A DNA stretch of 64,000 bases from the NCBI GenBank assembly GCA_020639255.1, contig JACKGZ010000007.1, forward strand, positions 124,001 through 188,000, read 5' to 3'. The notes below the pieces were generated by a model. It saw only the letters and a program-made list of their open reading frames with translations, had not been told where the DNA came from and made no database searches. Below are positions 19,167 to 27,062 of this stretch, piece after piece. The DNA comes from Phycisphaera sp. (GTDB lineage: Bacteria > Planctomycetota > Phycisphaerae > Phycisphaerales > UBA1924). Both the position numbers and the translations under genes were made by a program. Positions within the stretch are counted from its first letter, which is position 1, and each line of letters begins with the position of its first letter.

Positions 19167-19208
19167 CGTCCCGGGTGCTTCGGCGAGCCCCGGGGCGGCT
19201 TCTTTTTT
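19167..19208 (+). terminator. Terminator of the efflux operon
   Basis: The arms CGTCCCGGG (19167-19175) and CCCGGGGCG (19189-19197) include one G-U pair. They are followed by GCT and a run of TCTTTTTT (19201-19208). Confidence 0.82.
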
Positions 19209-19212
19209 GGAA

Positions 19213-21549
19213 TCAATCCAATACGTGGGGTTTCCACGCGAGCAATCGCAACGCATTGAGCACCACGACCACCGTCGAGCCCTCGTGCAGCAGCACGGCC
19301 ACCCCTAAATGAGCGAAGCCGAGCGCACCCAGCGGCGCGACGATCAGGATCACACCCAGCGCGATGACCAGGTTCTGCGTCACGATCTGGCGCGTCCGCC
19401 TGGCCAGCAGCACCGCGTCGGCCAGACGCGTCAGGTCCGTGCCCATGAGCGCGATGTCGGCCGTCTCCAGCGCGACGTCTGTGCCCGCGGCCCCCATCGC
19501 GACGCCCAAGTCCGCTCGCGCCAAGGCCGGCGCGTCGTTCACGCCGTCGCCCACCATCACCACGCCCTGCGCGCCCTCTCGCAGGCGATCGATCTCGGTG
19601 AGCTTCTGATCGGGCAAGAGGTCCGCGTGGATGTCGGTGATCCCGAGCTGCCCCGCCACGCCCTCCGCCGCCGCCCTGTGGTCGCCCGTGAGCAGCGACA
19701 CCGACTTCACCCCGATCGACTGCAACTTGCGCACGGCCTCGGCGCTCGACGCCCGCACCTCGTCGGCGATCTCGATGAACCCGATCGCGCGATCGTCGCT
19801 CACCACCCACACCACGGTTGCGCCGGTCTCCGACGCGCTGATTGCCGCTTGCTCAAGAGCCACGTCCGCCGGCGCGTCCCGGCGTTTGCCCACGCGCACG
19901 ACGCGCCCCTCAATCTCGGCTTCGGCGCCCACCGCGACGATCTGACGCGGGTTCTCGATACTGGGGAGCGGGATCTCCTCGTGCTCGGCGGCCCGGACGA
20001 TCGCCTCGGCGAGCGGGTGCGTCGCCTGCGTTTCGACCGCCGCCGCCATGCGCAGTATCTCGCGCTCGTTCCCGCCCGGGGCCGCGTGCGCGGCTCGCAC
20101 CGCGGGCTTGCCCATCGTCAGTGTGCCCGTCTTGTCGAAGGCGTACACGTCCGCCTTAGCGAGTGTCTCCAGGTGCGCGCCGCCCTTGATGAGCACGCCC
20201 AATTTCGCTGATCGCGCCATCGCGCAGAGCATCGCCGCGGGTGTGCCGATCGCCAGCGCGCAGGGTGAGCCCGCGACGAGGAACGCCATCGAGCGGTAGA
20301 ACGAATCGCCCCAGTCGAGCCACCCCGCCAGCGCCGGCATCACCGCCAGCACGGGCGTGATCGCAAGCACCGCTGGCACGTAGTACCGCTCGATCTTGGC
20401 GGTGAACAGCTCCGTGGGCGACTTGGCGGACTGCGCCTCCTCGACGAGTCGCATGACCTTGGCAATCGTGCTCTCGCCCGCGGGCTTTGTGGTGCGCACG
20501 ACGAGCGGGCGGTCGCCGTTGATCGAGCCAGCGAGCACCGTGTCGCCCACGCCGAGGTCGACGGGCACGGGCTCGCCCGTGACTGGGGATTGATCGACCG
20601 GGGATGTGCCGTGGACGATCACGCCGTCGAGCGCGACGCGTTCGAACGGGCGGAGCGAGACGTGCGCGCCGACCTCGACCTCTTCGAGCTTGAGCGTCCG
20701 CTCGTGGCCGTCCTCGTCGATCACACGCGCCGACTCGGGGGTCAGCTCGGCCAGGGCGCTGACCGCGCGCTTGGCGCGTCCGAGCGCCATGTGCTCGCCC
20801 GCGGCCCCGAGCCCGAAGAGGAAGAGCAGGAACGCGCCCTCCTCGTAATGCTGGAGTGCCGCCGCGCCCGCGGCCGCGACAAACATCAGGACGTCGACGT
20901 TCACGCGGAACTTCTTCAGGACATCGAGCGCCTCAGGGAATGTTTCCGTGCTCGCCAGAACGGCGCACAGAGCGAGCAGCGAGATCCGAAGCCACTCCGG
21001 CCCGCCCGCCAGGTGCACACCGAACCCGCTGACGAGCAGCACACCCGCGATGCACGTGAGCAGGAGATCCCGCTGACCCGCGATCGCGCGGAGCGCCGAC
21101 TCGGCGAGCGAGAGCCCGTGCTGGAGCTTGGTCATCAGGATCGAGGGCCCGCCCTCGGGCTCGATCCGCGCGTCCTCCAGGCTCAGGCGGAACCCCGTGC
21201 CCGCCAGCGCGCTGGTCGTCTCGTGCAGCGGGCAGTACCCGCGCGCAAAGTTCAGTCGCAGCTCGCTCGTCTCGATCGACGCGTGCGCGTCGATCCCCTT
21301 GGCGTGGAGCCTGCGGTTGATCCGGCGCACGCCCGCCTGGTTCTTCAGGTTCGTGATCGGGACGACTAGCGAGAGCCGCTCGGCGCCCTCAAGATCCTGC
21401 CCGAGTTCGGCCTCGCTCCGCTTCTCGATCCAGCGCATCACGCAGCTCTCGCACTGCTCCGATTCCGGCGCGCACCCGTCGGGCAGACGCACGCGCAGCA
21501 CGGGCAGGCTGAGCGATTGATCGGAATGGGTCGGCGGGATCGTCGTCAT
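19213..21549 (-). CDS. P1B-4-type heavy-metal transporting ATPase
   Basis: A 778-residue P-type ATPase that exports divalent metal across the inner membrane. The start at 21549 is chosen because upstream codons in this frame cover the next gene. Motifs are TGE (324-326), the metal-binding SPC in the membrane (428-430), DKTGTLT with phosphorylated D472, the HP motif in THPLAEA, GDGVNDAPAL, and HEGST near residue 755. SPC plus HEGS/GT defines the P1B-4 group, usually Co, Zn or Fe exporters. The N-terminal 120 residues contain Cys-rich CAPESEQCESC and a degenerate HMA-like region. It sits 56 bp after the AtoE-like gene. Confidence 0.92.
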   Translation of the reverse strand: MTTIPPTHSDQSLSLPVLRVRLPDGCAPESEQCESCVMRWIEKRSEAELGQDLEGAERLSLVVPITNLKNQAGVRRINRRLHAKGIDAHASIETSELRLNFARGYCPLHETTSALAGTGFRLSLEDARIEPEGGPSILMTKLQHGLSLAESALRAIAGQRDLLLTCIAGVLLVSGFGVHLAGGPEWLRISLLALCAVLASTETFPEALDVLKKFRVNVDVLMFVAAAGAAALQHYEEGAFLLFLFGLGAAGEHMALGRAKRAVSALAELTPESARVIDEDGHERTLKLEEVEVGAHVSLRPFERVALDGVIVHGTSPVDQSPVTGEPVPVDLGVGDTVLAGSINGDRPLVVRTTKPAGESTIAKVMRLVEEAQSAKSPTELFTAKIERYYVPAVLAITPVLAVMPALAGWLDWGDSFYRSMAFLVAGSPCALAIGTPAAMLCAMARSAKLGVLIKGGAHLETLAKADVYAFDKTGTLTMGKPAVRAAHAAPGGNEREILRMAAAVETQATHPLAEAIVRAAEHEEIPLPSIENPRQIVAVGAEAEIEGRVVRVGKRRDAPADVALEQAAISASETGATVVWVVSDDRAIGFIEIADEVRASSAEAVRKLQSIGVKSVSLLTGDHRAAAEGVAGQLGITDIHADLLPDQKLTEIDRLREGAQGVVMVGDGVNDAPALARADLGVAMGAAGTDVALETADIALMGTDLTRLADAVLLARRTRQIVTQNLVIALGVILIVAPLGALGFAHLGVAVLLHEGSTVVVVLNALRLLAWKPHVLD

Positions 21550-21605
21550 GCGGGCTGACCCAATGGTAATTGGGCGAAGATGCCCCGGCGATCGGGCTGC
21601 AAACT

Positions 21606-22976
21606 CTACAGCACGAAAAGACAGCCCACGGTCCAGATGAGACCCAGAATCATCACGATCGCCGTGTACCCCACGATCTCGCGGGCCTTGGCCCCGGTGA
21701 TCGTCAGCAGCGGGAGCGCCCAGAAGGGCTGGAGCATGTTGGTCAGCTGATCGCCGTACGCCAGCGCCATGACCGCCTTGGGCAGCTCGACCCCCGCCGC
21801 CAGCGCACTCTCGACGACGATGGGCCCCTGCACGCCCCATTGCCCGCCGCCCGAGGGGACGAACAGGTTCACGACTGCGGCGCTCACGCAGGTGAGCGGC
21901 GCGAGCGTGCTCGGCCCCGCGCTCGCGCTGATGGCGCTTGCGATCTGCGCGGTCAGGCCGCTCGAATGCATCATGCCCATGATGCCCGCGTAGAGCGGGA
22001 ACTGGACGATGATCCCCGCGCACCCGCGTGCGCCCTCTTCGACCGCCGCGATGAACGAGCGGGGCGAGCCGTGCAGCACGAGCCCGAGCATGAGCATCGT
22101 CAGGTTCACCTCGTTGGGCGTGAGGTGAAGGACGCCGCTCTTGGCGTTCTCGCCCGACGGAAAGTAGAACCCCATGGCCCACCACGCGATGAGGGTAGCG
22201 AGCAGCAGGTTGACGACGGGCGTCTCCTCGAGCGTGCGCACGATGACGGGCTTGTGCTCTTTATCCTCGGCTTTATCTGTGCCCGCTTCCTGCGATGCGC
22301 ACATCTGCCCGCCTGACTTTGGCATCATGAGCATCATGCCAAGTGTTCCGATCGCGAGGAGACCGCCGGTGATGACGATGTTCATGGGGCTGAGCAGCGT
22401 CTCATCTATCGGGATCGGCGCGAGTTCTGTGCCTGCGGGCAGGACGCTCCTGATGCCGCTCTCGGTCGAGACCATGAGCGGCGCGGTGCCGCTGAACCCG
22501 CCGTGCCAGACCATGAGCCCGAGGTAGCCCGCCGCGACGAGCACGGGGTAGTGGTGCGGGATCTGCCGGCGTGTGAGCGAGCGCCCGGTGTCGCGCGCGA
22601 CGATCGCGCCGGCGATCAGCCCGAGGCCCCAGTTCATCACGCCGAGCGACATAGCGATCAGCGCAACCATCGCCGCCGCGTGTGCGCCGGTGCGAGGCAC
22701 ATCCGCCAATCGGCGCAGCAGCATGGCGACGGGTCTCGACGCCGCGACCGCGTGCCCCGTGACGAGGATCAGGCACATCTGCATTGCAAACGCGAGGAAT
22801 TTCCACACGCCGTCGCTTGGGCTCGCCCACGACGCGACGAGATCGCCCGCGGACGAGTCCGTACGCCAGAGCGCGAGCAGGAATGTGAGCAGCGTGAGCA
22901 GCACCGCGATCACAAACGGATCCGGTGCTGTGGCGCGAAAGAGCGAGGAAAGGCGATCACCGAGTCTTGCGAGCAT
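21606..22976 (-). CDS. AtoE-like short-chain fatty acid transporter
   Basis: A 456-residue polytopic membrane protein of about 12 helices. The ATG at 22976 (MLARLGDRLSSLFRATAPDPF) is chosen because further upstream the frame covers the divergent gene. Segments such as NWGLGLIAGAIVARD, WHGGFSGTAPL, GIIVQFPLYAGIMGMM and FVPSGGGQWGVQGP are characteristic of the AtoE/SCFA transporter family. A Lys/Glu-rich cytoplasmic loop sits near residue 250. It probably imports short-chain fatty acids, but substrate is inferred from family only. Confidence 0.88.
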   Translation of the reverse strand: MLARLGDRLSSLFRATAPDPFVIAVLLTLLTFLLALWRTDSSAGDLVASWASPSDGVWKFLAFAMQMCLILVTGHAVAASRPVAMLLRRLADVPRTGAHAAAMVALIAMSLGVMNWGLGLIAGAIVARDTGRSLTRRQIPHHYPVLVAAGYLGLMVWHGGFSGTAPLMVSTESGIRSVLPAGTELAPIPIDETLLSPMNIVITGGLLAIGTLGMMLMMPKSGGQMCASQEAGTDKAEDKEHKPVIVRTLEETPVVNLLLATLIAWWAMGFYFPSGENAKSGVLHLTPNEVNLTMLMLGLVLHGSPRSFIAAVEEGARGCAGIIVQFPLYAGIMGMMHSSGLTAQIASAISASAGPSTLAPLTCVSAAVVNLFVPSGGGQWGVQGPIVVESALAAGVELPKAVMALAYGDQLTNMLQPFWALPLLTITGAKAREIVGYTAIVMILGLIWTVGCLFVL

Positions 22977-23027
22977 GGCGGGCAATATACATCGCTCGCC
23001 GGGGCCCGGCGTGCTACAACATGGGGC

Positions 23028-23639
23028 ATGGACAGCCTCGCCGACCTCACACTCGACGTCTTTCTCGATCGCCTCGGCTCCAAGGAGCCCGTGCCCGGGG
23101 GCGGGGCCGCGGCCGGTGCGACGGGCGCGATCGGCGCGGCTCTGGCGCTCATGGTCGTGAGCTACTCGATCGGGCGCAAGAACCTTGCACAACATCAGGA
23201 AGAATTGCAATCGATCGAGGGCGATCTGCGTGACCTGCGCGCACGGATGATGCACCTCGCCGACGAGGACGCCTCGGCGTACGCAGAACTCTCGGCGCTC
23301 TGGGGCCTGCCCAAGGACGACCCGAAGCGGATCGAGGGCTGGAATCTCGCACTCGACCGCGCGATCGCGGTGCCGACGGGCATCATGGATGCGGGCGCGA
23401 AGCTGCTCGATGTGTGCGCACAGCTCGCGCCGATCTGCAACAAGAACCTCTTGAGCGACCTCGCGGGCGCGTCGGCGCTGGGCGAAGCGTGTGTGCGGGC
23501 TGCGGGGCAGAACGTGCGCGTGAACGCGTTGATGCTGGATGACAAGGACGCGACCGAGCGACTCATGCAGGATCTCGCTGCCCGCCGAGCCCGCGCGGGC
23601 GGGGCGCGAGAAGCGATCGAGAAGGCCTGCGGCTCGTGA
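23028..23639 (+). CDS. Cyclodeaminase/cyclohydrolase family protein
   Basis: A 203-residue all-helical protein of the formiminotransferase-cyclodeaminase (FTCD_C/FchA) family, which acts on 5,10-methenyl- or formimino-tetrahydrofolate. The N-terminal LDRLGSKEPVPGGGAAAGATGAIG is the family signature, and a conserved DxxAY-like segment (ADEDASAYAEL) follows. The divergent transporter gene starts 51 bp away. Its stop overlaps the start of the next gene (GTGA), so it is coupled to a Cys-cluster protein. Confidence 0.88.
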   Translation: MDSLADLTLDVFLDRLGSKEPVPGGGAAAGATGAIGAALALMVVSYSIGRKNLAQHQEELQSIEGDLRDLRARMMHLADEDASAYAELSALWGLPKDDPKRIEGWNLALDRAIAVPTGIMDAGAKLLDVCAQLAPICNKNLLSDLAGASALGEACVRAAGQNVRVNALMLDDKDATERLMQDLAARRARAGGAREAIEKACGS

Positions 23640-24130
23640 GCAACCCAAACGACCTCAACTGGTTCGACAAGCAAGGCCCACGCGCCGGCTTCCGCGATGC
23701 CAAGGCAAGCGACAAGGGCCTGCGGTTCCAGTGCTCGCTCTGTGGCAACTGTTGTTCGGGCTCCGAGGGCTACGTCGGCTTTACACAGGACGAAGCCAAG
23801 GCCATCGCTGATCGTTTGGGTATCACGCTCGAATACTTCATGGAGCACTACTCGCACGACACGAAGGCCGGGCGTTCGTTCATCGAGAAGGACACCGAGT
23901 TCGGGAAGGACTGCGTCTTCCTCGATCGGGAGACCGTCCCGGGTAAGGCGGTCTGCGGCATCTACGAACTCCGACCGATGCAATGCAAAACCTGGCCCTT
24001 CTGGCCCCACGTCGTCAGCACCGAGCACGCGTGGCGTAAGGCAGCCGTCGGGTGCCCGGGTATCGATCGTGGCTCCAAAGTGATCAAGCCCGAAGAGATC
24101 CGCATCCAGCGTGCGCGGACACCGATGTGA
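23636..24130 (+). CDS. YkgJ-type cysteine-cluster protein
   Basis: A 164-residue protein with the YkgJ/UPF0153 zinc- or iron-binding pattern: CSLCGNCCSGS near residue 38, then CVFLD, CGIYELRPMQCKTWPFWP and GCPG. The metal and function are not established for the family. GTG start overlapping the cyclodeaminase gene. A second, divergent Cys-cluster gene follows. Confidence 0.88.
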   Translation: MSNPNDLNWFDKQGPRAGFRDAKASDKGLRFQCSLCGNCCSGSEGYVGFTQDEAKAIADRLGITLEYFMEHYSHDTKAGRSFIEKDTEFGKDCVFLDRETVPGKAVCGIYELRPMQCKTWPFWPHVVSTEHAWRKAAVGCPGIDRGSKVIKPEEIRIQRARTPM

Positions 24131-24140
24131 TGGGCGCGTG

Positions 24141-24704
24141 ATGGACATGGACGATCACTTACTCTGTGAGCATTGGCTGGCGCTCTCGCGCAATGTCGAC
24201 GTTCGGCGCCAGATCACGGCGATCCACGACGAAGTAGCGGATCGGATTAACGATCGCGGGCCCGTTTGCACCGCGTCTGGGCGCTGCTGCAACTTCGAGC
24301 GCTACGGGCATCGCCTCTATGTCACGGGTCTTGAAACAGCAATGACGCTCGACGCGATCCCTGTTGTGCGTGCAATCAAGGCGGGAGATATCGAGCTGGC
24401 GCAGCAGGCGGGGACGTGCCCGTTCGTGGTGAGCCGATTGTGCGGCGTGCATCCGGTTCGCCCCGTTGGTTGCCGGGTGTATTTCTGCGATCCGAGCGCC
24501 AAGATCTGGGTAAACGAGCTGGCCGAGTTCGCGGCCGATGCGGTCAAGCGTGTGCACGACGACTTCGGGATCGAGTACCGGTACACGGAGTGGCGGGCGC
24601 TGCTCGCGATGTTCCAGGGCGCGGGCGTGGCGACCCTGCCGACGGAGCCGGTGGTGTTCATGCCGAGCGATCCGTTCGTGCGTCTTACCTCAGACCGAGC
24701 TTGA
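24141..24704 (+). CDS. Second cysteine-cluster protein
   Basis: The 187-residue protein starts at 24141 (or ATG two codons on), 10 bp after the previous gene. It has the same family pattern in divergent form: VCTASGRCCNFERYGH, TCPFVVSRLCGVHPVRPVGCRVYFC. The six or seven Cys suggest a bound metal centre. Its C terminus overlaps the convergent glycosyltransferase gene by 20 bp. Confidence 0.82.
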   Translation: MDMDDHLLCEHWLALSRNVDVRRQITAIHDEVADRINDRGPVCTASGRCCNFERYGHRLYVTGLETAMTLDAIPVVRAIKAGDIELAQQAGTCPFVVSRLCGVHPVRPVGCRVYFCDPSAKIWVNELAEFAADAVKRVHDDFGIEYRYTEWRALLAMFQGAGVATLPTEPVVFMPSDPFVRLTSDRA

Positions 24705-26964
24705 GCAGGACGAGGCGTTTGAGGGCCTTGCCGTCGGGTTTGACGGCTTTCTCCAGCTTCGGCGCCGGCAGGAAGATGCCGGTGAGCAGGCCGCGGAATG
24801 TTGCAACGTGCTTGACGGGTGACAGGCCCGCGAGTCTGTGCGCCCAGAGCCAGCCCATGAGGATGGCGACGAGCCCCGAGCCTCGCTTGCCGTGCCGGCG
24901 TGCGAGCCAGACCCAGTTGCGTGTCGAGCGGTAGAGCCACTTGGCGGTCTTTGTGCGCGCGATGGGCGAGTCGTGCCAGACCTTGGAGTCGGGTGTAAAG
25001 AGCACTTCGTAGCCCGCGCCCATGAGCTTGAGCGCGAGGTCGGTGTCGTTGCGGTAGAGGAAGTACCCGCCCTCGTACCCGCCGACCGCGTCCCAGGCCT
25101 CGCGCCGGATGATGTTGCCCGGGCCCATGTCGGGCCAGCGGGGCGTTCGGCTCGTGATGCGCGCAAATGGCCACTCGTATTCGTTTGTCGCGGGGTGCTG
25201 ACGATGGAGCGTGACAGCCGCGGCATCCGGGCGACGCGCGAGCAGATCGAGTGCGCCCGCGAGTGTGCCCTCATCGGGCCAGGCGTCGTCGTCGAGGATC
25301 AGGACCGCCTCGCCCGAAGATGCCGCGACACCCCGGTTGAAGCCCTCGACGCCCAGGTTCGAGCCCGTGGGGACGACTTTGACGTGCGGGAATTCGCGTT
25401 GGATCGTGGCGGGTGTGCCGTCGGTTGAGGCGTTGTCAACGACGACGACCTCGCAGTCCTTGCCGACGTCGTCGGCCTGGAGTTTGCGCAGCGTCGCTGA
25501 GAGCTTGTCGATTCGGTTGCGCGTCAGGATGATGACCGAGAGTGTCGGTCGCTTGCCGGGCGATGTCGGTGAGATGGGCTCGGCGGGCGGCGCGTCGGGC
25601 GGATAGAAGGTCAGCAGGAAGACGGGCTTGATGCTCGCGGCGAGCAGGCCCAAGAGCGCCGCGAGCCGGTCGAGCGATCGCACGCGCCGGATGCGAAAGC
25701 CCGTGGGCGTCGCGACGAGCAGGATCCGTCCGGCGGCCCAGGCGTGGGGGTGAGCGCGGGCGTGGACGACGGCGATGGAGTTGGTGGGCGTGATGACCAG
25801 GCGGATGAAGCCGCGGAGCGCCTGCTTGAGCGATCGCGCCGGCTCGGGCGGGCGCTGCTTGAGTTCGAGGCCCACGTCGCGGAAGAGCTTGCCGATGGCG
25901 GGGCGTTTGGCGCGGGGGACGGGCGCGTCGCTGTGGAGCTCGGCGATGCCGGCGGCGCTGGCGGGGGCGCTCGGGATAATCGCGCGGAGCGCCGGGTCCA
26001 GCGCGTGCCAGGGCCAGAAGCGCGAGTGCCGCGTGCGATCGGGCGGGGCCTTGCCCGTACTCTGCCCGGCCGAGGCGTCGCGGAGCCCGTTGAGATGCAG
26101 GCGTGCGAGGTCGTCGCTCCCGATCATGGTCTGTTCGATCGCCAGCGCGATCTCGCGCATCGCGCGGGCGAAGCGGCCGACGGGCCCGATCTTGGCCAGA
26201 CGCAGCGCGCCGATCCAGTTGCGGGCCTCGTAGTAGCGAGCCCACGTCTTGAACTTGCCCCAGGGGTGCGAGCAGAGGGCCTTGGGCGCGACACCGATCG
26301 TGCCGCTGGTGGCCTGGGTGAGGCGCTGGAAGAACATGACGTCGTCGGAGTGGATGAAGGTATCGGGCATGAGCCCGGCCTGTCTGATCGCGGGTGCGCG
26401 GACGAGGGCGCAGAGGGCGGCGAGATAATCGATCGGTCCCTTGTCATCGTTTGGCTGGGCCATCTCGAGCATGCCGGTGCGTCGGCTCAGGCGCGAGCCG
26501 CACTCGTAGACCTTGCCCGTGGCGGGATCGACGACCGCGGGCCCGACGGCAACCATGCCGGGCTCGGGTTCGATGACCGCCAGCATCTCGCGCAGGGTGG
26601 CGGGGGTCAGGCGGACGTCGGAATCGAGGAGCCAGATATAGTCGGGGCTCGAGCGGGCCAGGGCCTGCTCCATGCCGGCGTTGAACCCGCCGCTGCCGCC
26701 GCGGTTGGTGCGGAGTTCGTGGAAGGTGATTCGATGCCCCGATGCCTCGGCGGCCTGAATAACGCTTGGGATCGTGGCGAGTGGGTTATCGGACCCGTTG
26801 TCGACGATCAGCACACGCAGGTCGGCTCCTGAGCAGTCGAGTGCTTTGAGATCGGTCAGGAGGCTGATGACGTCCTTTGGATTGTTCCACGCGGGGACGA
26901 CGGCCTCGATGACGGGGGTTGGCGGCCCGCTATTCGCTGCATGGTCGGTATCGGCGTGGGTCAT
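24685..26964 (-). CDS. Two-domain GT2 glycosyltransferase
   Basis: A 759-residue protein with two family-2 glycosyltransferase (GT-A) domains. The first covers residues about 18-300, with VDNGSDN and the metal-binding DSD in IWLLDSDVRLTP. The second starts near residue 480 (LSVIILTRNRIDKL), with VVDNASTDGTP and DDD in AVLILDDDAWP. Both carry rhamnosyl/galactofuranosyl transferase-like features (NRGGSGGFNAG; NLGVEGFNRG). The start at 26964 is preferred to an in-frame upstream ATG at 27108 that would overlap the divergent cyclophilin gene. It probably builds a surface polysaccharide; the sugars are unknown. Confidence 0.87.
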   Translation of the reverse strand: MTHADTDHAANSGPPTPVIEAVVPAWNNPKDVISLLTDLKALDCSGADLRVLIVDNGSDNPLATIPSVIQAAEASGHRITFHELRTNRGGSGGFNAGMEQALARSSPDYIWLLDSDVRLTPATLREMLAVIEPEPGMVAVGPAVVDPATGKVYECGSRLSRRTGMLEMAQPNDDKGPIDYLAALCALVRAPAIRQAGLMPDTFIHSDDVMFFQRLTQATSGTIGVAPKALCSHPWGKFKTWARYYEARNWIGALRLAKIGPVGRFARAMREIALAIEQTMIGSDDLARLHLNGLRDASAGQSTGKAPPDRTRHSRFWPWHALDPALRAIIPSAPASAAGIAELHSDAPVPRAKRPAIGKLFRDVGLELKQRPPEPARSLKQALRGFIRLVITPTNSIAVVHARAHPHAWAAGRILLVATPTGFRIRRVRSLDRLAALLGLLAASIKPVFLLTFYPPDAPPAEPISPTSPGKRPTLSVIILTRNRIDKLSATLRKLQADDVGKDCEVVVVDNASTDGTPATIQREFPHVKVVPTGSNLGVEGFNRGVAASSGEAVLILDDDAWPDEGTLAGALDLLARRPDAAAVTLHRQHPATNEYEWPFARITSRTPRWPDMGPGNIIRREAWDAVGGYEGGYFLYRNDTDLALKLMGAGYEVLFTPDSKVWHDSPIARTKTAKWLYRSTRNWVWLARRHGKRGSGLVAILMGWLWAHRLAGLSPVKHVATFRGLLTGIFLPAPKLEKAVKPDGKALKRLVLLKLGLR

Positions 26965-27062
26965 CGGGTCGGGCCGGGTATCCTTGCTGACGGGATCGGC
27001 GGGCGTGCTGCGCAGCGTAGCCCGTGGGCGCGGCCCGCGCCGATCCGCATGGAGCATGACCG

